Part shown: positions 43,529 to 52,503 of the stretch, one piece after another
Position numbering within the stretch: the stretch's first letter is position 1
How the letters are laid out: every line of letters starts with the position of its first letter
The notes under the pieces: model-generated
Seen by the model: only the letters and a program-made list of their open reading frames with translations
What the model was told of the DNA's origin: nothing
Database searches by the model: none
Translations under genes and position numbers: made by a program
Assembly: GCA_938042245.1 (NCBI GenBank)
Contig: CALIRO010000002.1
Coordinates: 206,939-270,938 of the forward strand
Direction: 5' to 3'
DNA: 64,000 nt
DNA from: an uncultured Thermoguttaceae bacterium
GTDB taxonomy: Bacteria > Planctomycetota > Planctomycetia > Pirellulales > Thermoguttaceae

Positions 43529-44758
43529 TCACCGGTCCAATTCTCCGGCAATAATGTTCAGGCTGCCCAAAACAGCCACAATATCGCTGATCATATGTCC
43601 CCGAATCAGGTGGGGCATCAACCCGTAGTGGATAAACGACGGAGGTCGGCACCGGGCCCGATAGGCCACGTAATTCCCTTGCCCCACAATATAAAATCCC
43701 AACTCCCCGTTCGGCGCCTCGGTGGCTACGTAAATCTCCTCACATGGCGCCCGGAATCCCCGGTTGGGCATAAGAATCTCAAAATGCGTGATCAACCCTT
43801 CAATGGTTTGGTAAACCGCCTGCTTTTCCGGCAACACGATCCGATAACCCGGATCCAAGTTGACCGGCCCAGACGGAAGGTTCTCAATAGCTTGTTGGAT
43901 GATTTTCAGGCTTTCTTCCATCTCGGCAAGCCGAACCCGATAGCGGGCAAAGCAATCCCCCTCCGTGGCGCAGCAAACTTGAAAGTCAAAGTCCCGATAG
44001 CAAAGGTACGGTTCGTCTTTGCGCAGGTCTCGGGTAACGCCGCTAGCACGGGCCACCGGCCCCGAACAGCCTCGGTTGATCGCCTCTTCCTTGCTCAAAA
44101 CGCCGATGCCCTTCGTGCGATCCACAAAGATGCGGTTTCGATCCATCAACAGATGAATATCCCGAAGCACTTTAGGAAAGTCCCGGCAGAAGTCTCGGAT
44201 CATCTGGATGGCTTTAGGCGAAGCATCCCGACATAGCCCGCCTACCCGTGTATAGCTGGTCGTAAACCGGGCGCCGCATAGAGCCTCGAAAATATCGTAA
44301 ATCCGTTCCCGGGGGTTAAAGGCGTACATAAAGTGCGTGTAAGCCCCCGTATCCAGACCCATCGCCCCGATACAAAGCAGATGATCCGAAATACGGGCCA
44401 GTTCGGCGGCAATCACCCGCAGATACTGGCAGCGCCGGGGCGGCTGGATGCCCAAAAGTCGTTCCACCGCCTCATGCCAGGCCACATTGTTGGCCGGCGA
44501 CGACAAATAGTTCATCCGGTCGGTTACCACTACATATTGGTTATAATCGAGCGATTCGCCCAGCTTTTCAAAACCACAGTGTAGATAGCCGATGTCTGGA
44601 ACGGCATCGACAATGCGTTCTCCGTCCAGGGTGAGGATCAGGCGCAGGGTGGTGTGCATGGCCGGGTGCTGCGGCCCAAAGTTCATTCGCCACAGATAGG
44701 GCTGCGGCTGCCCCGGCTCGGCCGAGGACTCAGCCAATTGGCTCCGTTCCAGCGGCAT
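43529..44758 (-). CDS. nuoD: NADH-quinone oxidoreductase subunit D
   Basis: NuoD is the 49-kDa quinone-site subunit of the complex I peripheral arm. The 409-residue sequence has MNFGPQHPAMHTTLRL, the family's N-terminal signature, DIGYLHCGFEKLGE, DRMNYLSSPANNVAW and, at the C terminus, CRPPSFIHYGLMPHLIRGHMISDIVAVLGSLNIIAGELDR-like ending (only its parts SFIH and SLNIIAGELDR are quoted as key). The ATG at 44758 follows AGGAGG. Start further upstream (44815) is less likely. It lies between nuoC and nuoE as is usual. Confidence 0.96.
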   Translation of the reverse strand: MPLERSQLAESSAEPGQPQPYLWRMNFGPQHPAMHTTLRLILTLDGERIVDAVPDIGYLHCGFEKLGESLDYNQYVVVTDRMNYLSSPANNVAWHEAVERLLGIQPPRRCQYLRVIAAELARISDHLLCIGAMGLDTGAYTHFMYAFNPRERIYDIFEALCGARFTTSYTRVGGLCRDASPKAIQMIRDFCRDFPKVLRDIHLLMDRNRIFVDRTKGIGVLSKEEAINRGCSGPVARASGVTRDLRKDEPYLCYRDFDFQVCCATEGDCFARYRVRLAEMEESLKIIQQAIENLPSGPVNLDPGYRIVLPEKQAVYQTIEGLITHFEILMPNRGFRAPCEEIYVATEAPNGELGFYIVGQGNYVAYRARCRPPSFIHYGLMPHLIRGHMISDIVAVLGSLNIIAGELDR

Positions 44759-44916
44759 CTGGAATCCTCCTGAGGCGCCAACTGTTCCGGGGGGAAGGAA
44801 ATGGCTATTCTCCACGGGGTGGTCAACGGATATGCCGGGAAAATGCCCCTCCTTTAGCCAGTGCGGAGGGGATGTGCCCGCTGCCAGGCAATCGCTTTAC
44901 TGGACAGAAATGCTTG

Positions 44917-45417
44917 TCAACTTTCGGCTCGGCGGATAATGGGGAAATTGTTTCGTTCGCCCAACCCTTGCAGGGGGTAATCTTTTCTTAAAGGGTGGGA
45001 GGCAAAATCTTCTGGCAGTAGGATCCGCCGCAAATCGGGATGCCCGGCAAACCGGATGCCGAACATATCCCAGACTTCTCGTTCCAGCCAGTTAGCTGCC
45101 TCCCATAGGGGGGTAGCAGAGGGGGCCACCAAATCCGGTTCGTCCAGAAAGGTACGGACTACGAGCCGCTGATTGGTTTGGGTATTCGTCAGCACATACA
45201 CCAGACCGAATCGGGCAGGCTTCTTTTCTTGGTAATATAGGTAATCTACACAAGTTATATCGGCTAGCATGTCAAACCCATGTTGCTCTTTGAGGGTCTT
45301 CAGGAGCGGAAAAAGCCGATCTCGACTCACCCAAGCCCGCACCTGCCCCCGAAACTCACTCCAGCTAAGCGAAGGAAAATCCCTCTGCAACGATTCGATA
45401 AGGCCTTGCAGTTCCAT
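44917..45417 (-). CDS. nuoC: NADH-quinone oxidoreductase subunit C
   Basis: NuoC is the 30-kDa subunit of the peripheral arm. The 166-residue sequence contains the family signature EREVWDMFGIRFAGHPDLRRILLPEDF and ends with RKDYPLQG followed by a short tail. It binds NuoD in the assembled complex. The ATG follows AAGGAG. It is a separate subunit, not fused to NuoD as in Escherichia coli. The gap to nuoD is about 160 bases, larger than is usual within nuo operons. Confidence 0.95.
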   Translation of the reverse strand: MELQGLIESLQRDFPSLSWSEFRGQVRAWVSRDRLFPLLKTLKEQHGFDMLADITCVDYLYYQEKKPARFGLVYVLTNTQTNQRLVVRTFLDEPDLVAPSATPLWEAANWLEREVWDMFGIRFAGHPDLRRILLPEDFASHPLRKDYPLQGLGERNNFPIIRRAES

Positions 45418-45500
45418 AGGAAATCTCTCCTTCTGTTCTGACGGAACAAGCTCCAGACCTGCCCTTTGAACGGAACAACCAGAAGCCAGCCAGGTTACAA

Positions 45501-46079
45501 CTACGGTTGCTGTTCCGGCGGTGGGGCGGCAATGAGGCCCGGCAGGCCGGCCCGCCCTTCAGGCCGAAGGGCCAACGGCGGTTTTTGCCGCTCCGGAGCC
45601 TCAAACTCCCGACCCATCACCGTCCCCTCCCGTTGAATTTTCTCTTGCAGATCTACGATGGCTTGGATTAATTGCTCCGGTCGGGGAGGGCAGCCCGGCA
45701 CATAAATATCCACCGGAATAAACCGGTCGATCCCCTGCACCACCGCATAGGTATCAAATACTCCCCCGGTGGAGGCACAGGCCCCCATGGAAATACACCA
45801 TTTCGGCTCATGCATCTGGAGCCAAATCCGCTGCAAAACCGGCATCATCTTGATCGGCACCCGACCGGCCACGATCATCAGGTCCGCTTGCCGGGGACTG
45901 AACCGAAACACCTCCGCTCCGAACCGGGCGATATCGTTTCGGCTGGCGCCGGTAGCCATCAGTTCGATCCCGCAGCAGGCCGTGGCAAATGGCATCGGCC
46001 AAAGACTGTACTTCCGACACCAATTCGCTATAGCGTCCAGTTTGGTAATAAGCACATTGTCCGGCATTTCTAACGCCAT
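45501..46079 (-). CDS. nuoB: NADH-quinone oxidoreductase subunit B
   Basis: NuoB holds the terminal [4Fe-4S] cluster N2 that reduces quinone. The 192-residue protein has the tandem-Cys motif [26 protein letters not shown] and [12 protein letters not shown], giving the four cluster ligands, plus [17 protein letters not shown]-terminal tail of about 35 residues, rich in Pro, extends beyond the core. It overlaps the end of nuoA by 10 bases, so the two are translationally coupled. Confidence 0.97.
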   Translation of the reverse strand: MALEMPDNVLITKLDAIANWCRKYSLWPMPFATACCGIELMATGASRNDIARFGAEVFRFSPRQADLMIVAGRVPIKMMPVLQRIWLQMHEPKWCISMGACASTGGVFDTYAVVQGIDRFIPVDIYVPGCPPRPEQLIQAIVDLQEKIQREGTVMGREFEAPERQKPPLALRPEGRAGLPGLIAAPPPEQQP

Positions 46080-46642
46080 CGCAGAATGCCTTTGCGCCAG
46101 TCGTAGAGATACCCGACGGCCAGCAGGCCGATAAAGACCAACGCCCCGGCCAAAGCCAACCCTCGGCTTTCGATTATGCCAGATGAGACTGCCCCATCAA
46201 TCCCCACCGGCTGGTGGGGTGCCGCTTCTTTCGAGATGGTGGCTTGGGAGCCCGAAACCGACTCGGCAGCAGAGGCTTGTCTTAACGTCTGTGTCGTAGG
46301 GGAAACGGAAGCCATTGCCTCCGGCATACCTCCTGATTTGCCCATCGGTTGGCGTCCCGCCCCGGCTGCCACTGCCCAGGGATACAAGAGCAACACCTCC
46401 ACGTCAAAGACCAGAAAGGCCACTGCCAAAAGATAAAATCGGACATCCAGCCGACGCCGGGCGTCGTGGAACGGGTCCATGCCGCTTTCATACGGCATGG
46501 CCTTGACCGGGTTGGGCCGCCGCGGGTTCCAGACATACCCAATCCCGATAAGCAGCCCGCAAACGGCCAGAAGAAACAAAAAGAACAAAAAAATAGGCCA
46601 AAACGCACCAAACATGCTCGGCGTACCGTAAAAATCGCCCAT
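46070..46642 (-). CDS. nuoA: NADH-quinone oxidoreductase subunit A with a large insertion
   Basis: NuoA is a small three-helix membrane subunit of complex I, usually about 120-130 residues. Here it has 190. TM1 is at about 12-38, TM2 at 68-92 and TM3 at 160-180. The conserved loop [23 protein letters not shown] and the [12 protein letters not shown] segment are intact. Between TM2 and TM3 (about 93-158) a Ser/Ala/Pro/Gln-rich stretch of about 65 residues is inserted where relatives have a short loop. This end of TM2 faces the periplasm or cytoplasm depending on topology, so the effect is unclear. First gene of the operon. Confidence 0.92.
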   Translation of the reverse strand: MGDFYGTPSMFGAFWPIFLFFLFLLAVCGLLIGIGYVWNPRRPNPVKAMPYESGMDPFHDARRRLDVRFYLLAVAFLVFDVEVLLLYPWAVAAGAGRQPMGKSGGMPEAMASVSPTTQTLRQASAAESVSGSQATISKEAAPHQPVGIDGAVSSGIIESRGLALAGALVFIGLLAVGYLYDWRKGILRWR

Positions 46643-47211
46643 TCAACTAACCTGCCGGCACCCCCACAAATCCTCCCTCCCAGGGAGAAGGGGATTTGCC
46701 TATGTGGGAAGAAGACTCGGGATTTTTCTCGCCCCCCACAAATCTTCCCTCCCAGGGAGAAGGGGGTGAGCTGAGAGTGCCACAAGTATCAAAAGGGGCA
46801 AAGATTGCTCTGCATTATAAAAACAAGCCCTCTGGTGGTCAATCATAGGGGGCGCTGCAGGAGCATGCCCGAGGGGAGGCTTTGGGGATTTCATTACCAA
46901 CTAAACTCCTCCCGCCAGGCGGGTAGCCCTGCTGTACAAGCCACCCGTCCCTCCCAGCCGAATAGTGGCCCCGGTGGGGGCGTGTGTCGGCCCCCGCATG
47001 GGCTAGGTACAAGCCACCCGTCCCTCCCAGCCGAATAGTGGCTCCCCAGAGATGTTTCTCCATTCATGGGGACATAATTGACATAGTCGAGTTGCCGAGT
47101 AGGATCAAACAAAATCCAGGCAGGTTTTCATTCCGCCGTAGAGGATGAAGAAGCAGTGCAGAGGTGATAATACCGATCGTTTAGGCACTAATAAAGAGGA
47201 GGTTCGGCCTC
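46643..47211. other. Intergenic region with duplicated units
   Basis: About 570 bases between the divergent nuoA and the Pmp3-like gene. It contains two copies of CCCACAAATCnTCCCTCCCAGGGAGAAGGGG (partly quoted; at about 46663 and 46736) and an exact 36-bp direct repeat (46934-46969 and 47007-47042). Promoters for both genes are expected within it. Confidence 0.55.
46934..47042. repeat. Exact 36-bp direct repeat, two units, 37-bp spacer
   Basis: Units at 46934-46969 and 47007-47042 are identical; each starts GTACAAGCCACCCGTCC and ends AATAGTGGC, with GCCAC/GTGGC as a terminal inverted pair. Only two units exist and no cas gene is present in the window. Confidence 0.8.
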
Positions 47212-47412
47212 ATGCTTTATTTATTAGCAATTCTCCTTCCACCGGTTGCTGTGCTTTTGTGCGGAAAACCTCTCCAGGCACTTCTTAATCTTTTTCTTAC
47301 CCTTTGTGTGTGGATCCCCGGGGTCATTCATGCAATCTTGGTGGTGAGCAACCATCTTGCGGATAAACGGATAGCACGCCTTGAAAAAGCAATCCGGGAG
47401 AGCAGGAGGTAA
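47212..47412 (+). CDS. Pmp3/YqaE-family membrane peptide
   Basis: A 66-residue protein with two hydrophobic helices (LYLLAILLPPVAVLL and ALLNLFLTLCVWIPGVIHAILVV). ILLPPVAV and the IPGVIHA segment are the signature of the Pmp3/YqaE/UPF0057 family of small stress-related membrane peptides. The basic C terminus (KRIARLEKAIRESRR) is longer than in many homologues. The ATG follows AGGAGG at good spacing. It is a single gene, divergent from the nuo operon. Confidence 0.9.
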   Translation: MLYLLAILLPPVAVLLCGKPLQALLNLFLTLCVWIPGVIHAILVVSNHLADKRIARLEKAIRESRR

Positions 47413-47751
47413 GCAGAGAACATAGGCGGCCACAAGGAGTTGGGCCTTGCCGCTGAAGATTGCCGCTAAGAGGCCCGAATGGAACACCTAGAAATGCCGT
47501 GCTTTGGGGATGCTCTTAGTCGGTCAGTCTCTTTAGTCCCAGGAGAACAACCATTCGGTGATCTGTCTTCTGGCGTTTGGTTGTGTGGAGGAGTTTCAGA
47601 GTAAGTGGAATTTTGACTATCATAATCGATTTTTTTCAACCCTTGGTGGTTTTTGGCTTCCCGCTGGAAAAGGTTTCCACAGAGCCGGGGAGTTGGAGAT
47701 GCTGCTTTTACGTATTTCCAGCAATGTGAATAAAGGGCCGAACGGAAGGCG
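47413..47751. other. Intergenic region, nothing recognised
   Basis: About 340 bases between convergent genes. No hairpin with a T-run is seen on either strand. An open minus-strand frame crosses from here into the foldase gene in another frame; it looks like a shadow. Confidence 0.4.
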
Positions 47752-49992
47752 TTAGCGTTTTTGGGCGGGGAGTCGCTGCAAGGTGGGAAGGTGGGCGGCA
47801 GCGGGTTGGACGGGGCCCGCCGGGGTAGGTTGGGCTGGCGTCGGAGGAGCAGCTTGGACTGCTTCCACCGGAGCCGCTTCACCCAGACCGGTAGGAGCGA
47901 TTCTGGTGGCTGAAGGGGTCTTTGTTCTGGCAGGAGCGGCGGCTGGGAAAGCAGCCCCGGACAAGCCGCTTTGCCCGGGGCCAGCTTTCGAAGACCCGGT
48001 GGTTTTTGGGGCCGGTTGGTGCACGGTGCCGGCCAGGTAGTTGTCGATCTGGGCGGCGTCTTTCAACTGCTGGAAGTATTGCGCCATAGCCAAGGCCACC
48101 TTTTTCTCGTAGATGTCGTCGTGCAGGTCTTTGCGCACTTCATCTTTAGAGACTTGGACGGGTTCGGTCAGGCCTTCGCAGAAAAGGATTACGTATTTGC
48201 CTTCGTACTGGAAGATTCCGGAGATTTCGCCTGGGGAGAGTGCGAAAGCTTGTTCTTCCAGTTCCGGCCGACCGCCAAAACGCCGGATGGGCGGAATCTG
48301 GCCGCCCATCGAAGCGCTGACGCCGTCGATGGAATACTGCCGGGCCAGTTCGCCGAAGTATTCCGCATTGGGGCGACGCCGAGCCAGTTCCCAGACCTCT
48401 TGCGCCCGACGCAGATCGTTCATCACAATGGCCCGGCAGCGCACCCGGGAACCATAGTTGGCTTGGAAGCCCCGTTCCATATCTTCTTCGGTAACTTGTA
48501 CGGAGCCGACTACTAGTTTCCGTAAGGCGGCCGACGGCCAAACCGTATTCCGACGGAAGATCTCGACGCTCATGTTGGTTTGTTCGGTAATGCGGGCCAG
48601 GTACCCTTCCACATCAGGCGACCCATCCTGTTTGGGCGGCAGGACCAAACCGGCTGCCCGGGCAATCTCCTGATCTAGGTCTGCTTCGGTTACCGTAACG
48701 TTTTGCTTTTTGCATGCCTGTTCGATCAGCCGACGCTGGATCATCCCCTGCAAGACCTCTTTGCCGTGCCGGAGGATGCACTGCTCGGCCAGTTCGGCCA
48801 GGGTAATGGATATTTGTCCTTGTGAGGTCTGGATCAAAGCAGCCACGCCGGGCATTTGCTCCCGTCGGTTTTTATCGTTATAGACCACATCCACCTTGGC
48901 AGCCTCTTGCAGGTGGCGGAAGATGCTCTGGGCTATCTGCCGGAGTTTGCGGTCTCGGATGGTCTCTTCCAGTTGGGGCAGGATGTACTGCAATTCGTTG
49001 ATGTCCCGGCCTGGGATATGGCGTTCGCATTTGAGAATCAGATACTGGTCGGCCACTTTCAGCACCGGCGAGATTTCGCCCGGTTTCATGCGGAAGGCGG
49101 CCTCTTCGATCTCTCGGACGCCGATATGTTTTCGGACCGGCTGGATGAGGCCTTCGGCACTGGCACTATTAACGTCTTCGGAAAACTGCTTGGCCAGTTG
49201 GCCGAACTGATCCGGCTGGGCGGTGGCCATGGCGTGCACCCGCTCGGCCTTTTCCTTGGACCGACACACAATAAGCCGAACCTGCACCATCGGGCCAAAT
49301 TGGCTTTCAAATTCCTGCTGGATTTCCTCCTGAGTAACCTGGACCTGGTCCCCGGCCAATTTGCGCAGGGCCAACGTCGGCCAGATGATGTCATAGGCGT
49401 ATTGGGCTGGGCTGATGTTGCGCTCCTGCTCCAGGAGCTTCAACCAGCGATCCACCGGCACATTAAACCGGCCCGCCAACCGCTGAATCTCCGCATCAAT
49501 TTCCTCATCGCTAACGCTCAATTTTTTCCGTGCGCATTCTTGAACGATCAGTTGCTTGTTGATCATGCTTTCCAGCACATCTTTCCCGTACTGCCAAAGG
49601 CACTCTCGAGCCAGGTCTTCTCGGCTGATTTCTTCGCCATTGACCATGGCCACGATTTTCGGAATCGGTTTGTGTTGGAAGGGATATTTTGGGGAGCTAG
49701 GGGCGTTGGAGGAAGCGGGACGTTGGGCCTGACCGGTTTGGGCACTGGAAGCACCCCTGGGCTCAGCAGAAGCCAAACCTCCACCAGGCCCTGCGATATT
49801 TCCAGCCGATTGGGCCCGAGCGCCTGGAGCACCCCAATAGGCCCGAATCACCAGGCAGACGCCCACCACAACTAAACCGCCCAGCAACACCCCCCATCGC
49901 CATCGTTTCGTGGCAAAGCCTTCCTTATGAGAATGATCCCGGGCATCTTCCGAAGTTGGGAAACGCTCTGAAGCAGCATGTTTTCGACGCAT
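47752..49992 (-). CDS. Membrane-anchored double-parvulin peptidyl-prolyl isomerase
   Basis: A 746-residue SurA/PrsA-type foldase. One TM segment (about 34-52, GVLLGGLVVVGVCLVIRAY) anchors it in the inner membrane. Two tandem modules follow, each with a SurA-like N domain and a parvulin: the first with VNGEEISREDLARECLWQYGKDVLESMINKQ-like N part (key VNGEEIS, GKDVLE) and FSEDVNSASAEG/MKPGEISPVL; the second with HGKEVLQGMIQRR, QYSIDGVSASMGGQ and LSPGEISGIF. The C-terminal 70 residues are Ala/Pro-rich and disordered. The ATG at 49992 follows GGAGGG. It should help outer-membrane or envelope protein folding. Confidence 0.9.
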   Translation of the reverse strand: MRRKHAASERFPTSEDARDHSHKEGFATKRWRWGVLLGGLVVVGVCLVIRAYWGAPGARAQSAGNIAGPGGGLASAEPRGASSAQTGQAQRPASSNAPSSPKYPFQHKPIPKIVAMVNGEEISREDLARECLWQYGKDVLESMINKQLIVQECARKKLSVSDEEIDAEIQRLAGRFNVPVDRWLKLLEQERNISPAQYAYDIIWPTLALRKLAGDQVQVTQEEIQQEFESQFGPMVQVRLIVCRSKEKAERVHAMATAQPDQFGQLAKQFSEDVNSASAEGLIQPVRKHIGVREIEEAAFRMKPGEISPVLKVADQYLILKCERHIPGRDINELQYILPQLEETIRDRKLRQIAQSIFRHLQEAAKVDVVYNDKNRREQMPGVAALIQTSQGQISITLAELAEQCILRHGKEVLQGMIQRRLIEQACKKQNVTVTEADLDQEIARAAGLVLPPKQDGSPDVEGYLARITEQTNMSVEIFRRNTVWPSAALRKLVVGSVQVTEEDMERGFQANYGSRVRCRAIVMNDLRRAQEVWELARRRPNAEYFGELARQYSIDGVSASMGGQIPPIRRFGGRPELEEQAFALSPGEISGIFQYEGKYVILFCEGLTEPVQVSKDEVRKDLHDDIYEKKVALAMAQYFQQLKDAAQIDNYLAGTVHQPAPKTTGSSKAGPGQSGLSGAAFPAAAPARTKTPSATRIAPTGLGEAAPVEAVQAAPPTPAQPTPAGPVQPAAAHLPTLQRLPAQKR

Positions 49993-50348
49993 CGTAGCCC
50001 TCCATAACTCGTTGGGTTGATGAAAATGCGGGAATTGGGTCAAAAGAACAGAGGGGGGCAGTATAAGACAGAGGGACTAGCAGAGGCAAGAGCGATTTGC
50101 TCCCAGAGGGCGGATTTTCTCTAGTTTGCCTAATCTACCTGTTTTCCCCGCCTGCATCGTTATGCCTGAAAGATTCCAAAACAGCCAGGGGAATTGCCCT
50201 CCGGGAGCATTTTTGGACGAAAACCCCACGGGAAGCCCCCTAGACTCCATTTAAAAACTCTAACAAAAAGAAGCACCAAAAAGGTTCCATTGTCCCCTAT
50301 ACGGACGGTAAATGTTGGCTCCAGGCAGGGTCATTTTGGGAGAGTCTG
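49993..50348. other. Intergenic region, nothing recognised
   Basis: About 350 bases. AT-rich words near 50230-50290 could hold the foldase promoter on the minus strand, but no clean -35/-10 pair was found and no repeat is recognised. Confidence 0.35.
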
Positions 50349-52142
50349 TTAGTAAGTGATTCCGGCTCGGAGTAAGAAGGCGGGATTGGGGCGGAAGAAG
50401 GCGTCGGGATTTCGGCTGGTGTAGAACAGTTCTCGGTCGAAGGCGATGCCGGCTTCAATATGGCCGCTCAAGCCGCTCAGGGCCTTAAACTCTAGCCCCA
50501 GGGCCGCTTCCAAATCATTGTAATCCACATGGTCCACCAGATTGCCGCCGACGCTGGCCGGGTCTCTGGTAAACTCCCACGCCCCGCCGCCATATTCGCC
50601 CCGCACATACCACCACCATTCCGTAGTGCCCCAGGTGGTAAGCCGTTGGGTTAGCCTCGGATTGGGAAATAGAATCTCAAACCGCACATCGCTGTTGGGC
50701 GTCCAGATGACGCCGCCGGCCGGAAGCAGCTTGACCCGATTTCGGTCCAGGTACCAAACGCCGAATTTGCACTGGAAAGCTTGATTCAATGTCAGCACAG
50801 CCATGCCTTTGCCCTGGTATCGAAGGGCTTCGAAGGTAACCTTTTTAAAATCGGAATAGACGCCAATGCGGAAGCTTAGTTCACCGCCCAGCCATTGGTT
50901 GACCTGGGGATTCCATGCCCCCTCCAAAAAGGCATCATAGGTACGGGTGGGCATGTCATGGGGCGAATCCGGCCCATTCCAAAACCACATCCCAAATCCT
51001 GGCGTTACCAGCAGCGGAGATTGGGTATTCCACAGGAACGGAAAAGCGAACGTGCCGCTTAGCTCCCAATGGTGGATACCTAGTTCTTTGGAGGCATTGC
51101 CAGGCATCCAAAGGTATTCAAATTGCCAATGGTCCAGGAGACGCTGGCCGATTTTCGGCAGGCTTTGGCCGCTGAAATTTCCCAACAGCGGCTGCAGCGG
51201 ATCGGTCGGAGCGATTTGTGCCCCCGGAGAGGCATAAGGATCCCACTGGGGGGGAGGGGGGCTGATAGTAGGGCCTAAGATGGCTCCAGAAGCGGACGAA
51301 GGCGGAACGCTGGGAACCGGCCCCGAATATCCAGGTGGACCACCACTTGGGGGGGCATAGGTCGGCGGGGCGTAGGTACCGCCGCTGCCCGCATAGGGAG
51401 ATGGAGCATAAGGGGAGGTTCCCCCATAATTAGGGGTTGGCGATGATCCTAAAGGGGGAGCAAAAGTACTGGGGGGACCAGAGACTGCTCCTCCGCCTAA
51501 AGAACCAGCTCCTCCTCCTGGGGGAATAATGCCACCAGGTGCCCCAGAATAACCAGGTGGCCCAGAAGATATGGGCGACTGCCCACCAGGAGCTGCTCCC
51601 AGACTGCCCGATGGTGGGCCGCCTGGAGAAGTGCCTGGAGTGGTGGGGCCATGAATGCTACCTGAAGGGGCTGTACCAGGCCCACTTGGTTGCCCGGTGT
51701 AAACTCCACTACTGGCAGAACCCCCCCCTGGAACTCCAACGGAGGACCCCACACTGCCGCCTGGAACTGAACTACTTGGCTGGTTCCAGCCAGGCGATCC
51801 CTGGGCTACCGCATAGGCTGGGGGGCTGGCTGAGGCAGTAGCCTTCTGGGGAGCACTAGCAGTAGCTGAACTACCGACTGAAGTCCCTCCTCCCGGTACC
51901 GTAGGAATGGCGATGGTTTGGCCTCGTACCTGCAGATTCAGCAAGGAGAGATTCAGGATCAGTAAATTTACGGCCCCAACGAGATAGATACCCGGCAGGA
52001 GATGGGAGCGGCCATTTCTCAACAGGCCAACCCCAGGTGGAAAGAGTGGAAAGAACCGTTTTTGGGCACCCCACCTCCTTTTTGTGGGTCCGTTTCTGTT
52101 ACCCCATAAGGCGAGCAGCCGGTCCAGTAATTTCCATACCAT
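50349..52142 (-). CDS. Pro/Gly-rich exported protein with C-terminal barrel-like domain
   Basis: A 597-residue protein. One hydrophobic export or anchor segment lies at about 50-70 (LLPGIYLVGAVNLLILNL). From about 80 to 330 it is a low-complexity stretch made of Pro, Gly, Ser and Tyr (for example YAPSPYAGSGGTYAPP). The C-terminal 260 residues alternate hydrophobic and polar residues with many aromatic residues (GMWFWNGP, WWWYVRGEYGG, ending in an aromatic, RAGITY), as in outer-membrane barrels. A barrel is inference; the family is known to me only as a planctomycete hypothetical. Start at 52142 follows GGAG. No enzyme motif. Confidence 0.72.
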   Translation of the reverse strand: MVWKLLDRLLALWGNRNGPTKRRWGAQKRFFPLFPPGVGLLRNGRSHLLPGIYLVGAVNLLILNLSLLNLQVRGQTIAIPTVPGGGTSVGSSATASAPQKATASASPPAYAVAQGSPGWNQPSSSVPGGSVGSSVGVPGGGSASSGVYTGQPSGPGTAPSGSIHGPTTPGTSPGGPPSGSLGAAPGGQSPISSGPPGYSGAPGGIIPPGGGAGSLGGGAVSGPPSTFAPPLGSSPTPNYGGTSPYAPSPYAGSGGTYAPPTYAPPSGGPPGYSGPVPSVPPSSASGAILGPTISPPPPQWDPYASPGAQIAPTDPLQPLLGNFSGQSLPKIGQRLLDHWQFEYLWMPGNASKELGIHHWELSGTFAFPFLWNTQSPLLVTPGFGMWFWNGPDSPHDMPTRTYDAFLEGAWNPQVNQWLGGELSFRIGVYSDFKKVTFEALRYQGKGMAVLTLNQAFQCKFGVWYLDRNRVKLLPAGGVIWTPNSDVRFEILFPNPRLTQRLTTWGTTEWWWYVRGEYGGGAWEFTRDPASVGGNLVDHVDYNDLEAALGLEFKALSGLSGHIEAGIAFDRELFYTSRNPDAFFRPNPAFLLRAGITY

Positions 52143-52503
52143 CGGGGGGTGCTCCTGCCAAAAAGGAGGCCAAACATACCTAAAACAAAGGACTTCCAAG
52201 GGCCACGAAAGACCCTACAAACTGAGAAGTAGAAGTCGCCGGTAGGAGGGAACAAAAAGCAAAAGGGTTCCGAGCTGCAGTTGCCGCAAATCCCCGCCAA
52301 GCTGCGTGGGGGAACCTCTTCCATAGCTACAATGCTCTGCTAGGTCAAGAGCAATCGGTGGCCGAAGAGAAAATAGATAAAATAGAAAATATAGGAGGTT
52401 TCAACGAATAAAAAATCCCGGTTCCTTAGGCGATTCGCCTCGGTACCGGGAGCCCACCCAGCTCTTCCTTCGGAAGCCTTCTTCTTAGCAGCCCAAGAGA
52501 CGG
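52143..52503. other. Intergenic region with terminator
   Basis: About 360 bases. The right half carries the terminator of the glutamate synthase gene (52417-52450). The left half (52200-52330) should contain the promoter of the barrel-like protein; an open frame continues upstream of it but has no good start. Confidence 0.5.
52410..52450 (-). terminator. Rho-independent terminator of the glutamate synthase gene
   Basis: Read on the minus strand: CCCGGT/ACCGGG outer stem, AGGCG-AAT-CGCCT inner stem, followed directly by ATTTTTTATT. It lies about 55 bases after the stop codon of the glutamate synthase gene, a classical position. Confidence 0.85.

Noticed and set aside
46934..47042. CRISPR array
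   Set aside because: Only two units, no cas genes in the window, and the spacer is not unlike the flanking GC-rich repeats.
47466..47882. Minus-strand 138-residue frame
   Set aside because: It overlaps the foldase C terminus in another frame; Pro/Ser/Arg-rich composition is that of a shadow.
48856..49875. A 339-residue plus-strand open frame
   Set aside because: Antisense to the double-parvulin foldase. Its composition is that of a reverse-complement shadow in a GC-rich gene.
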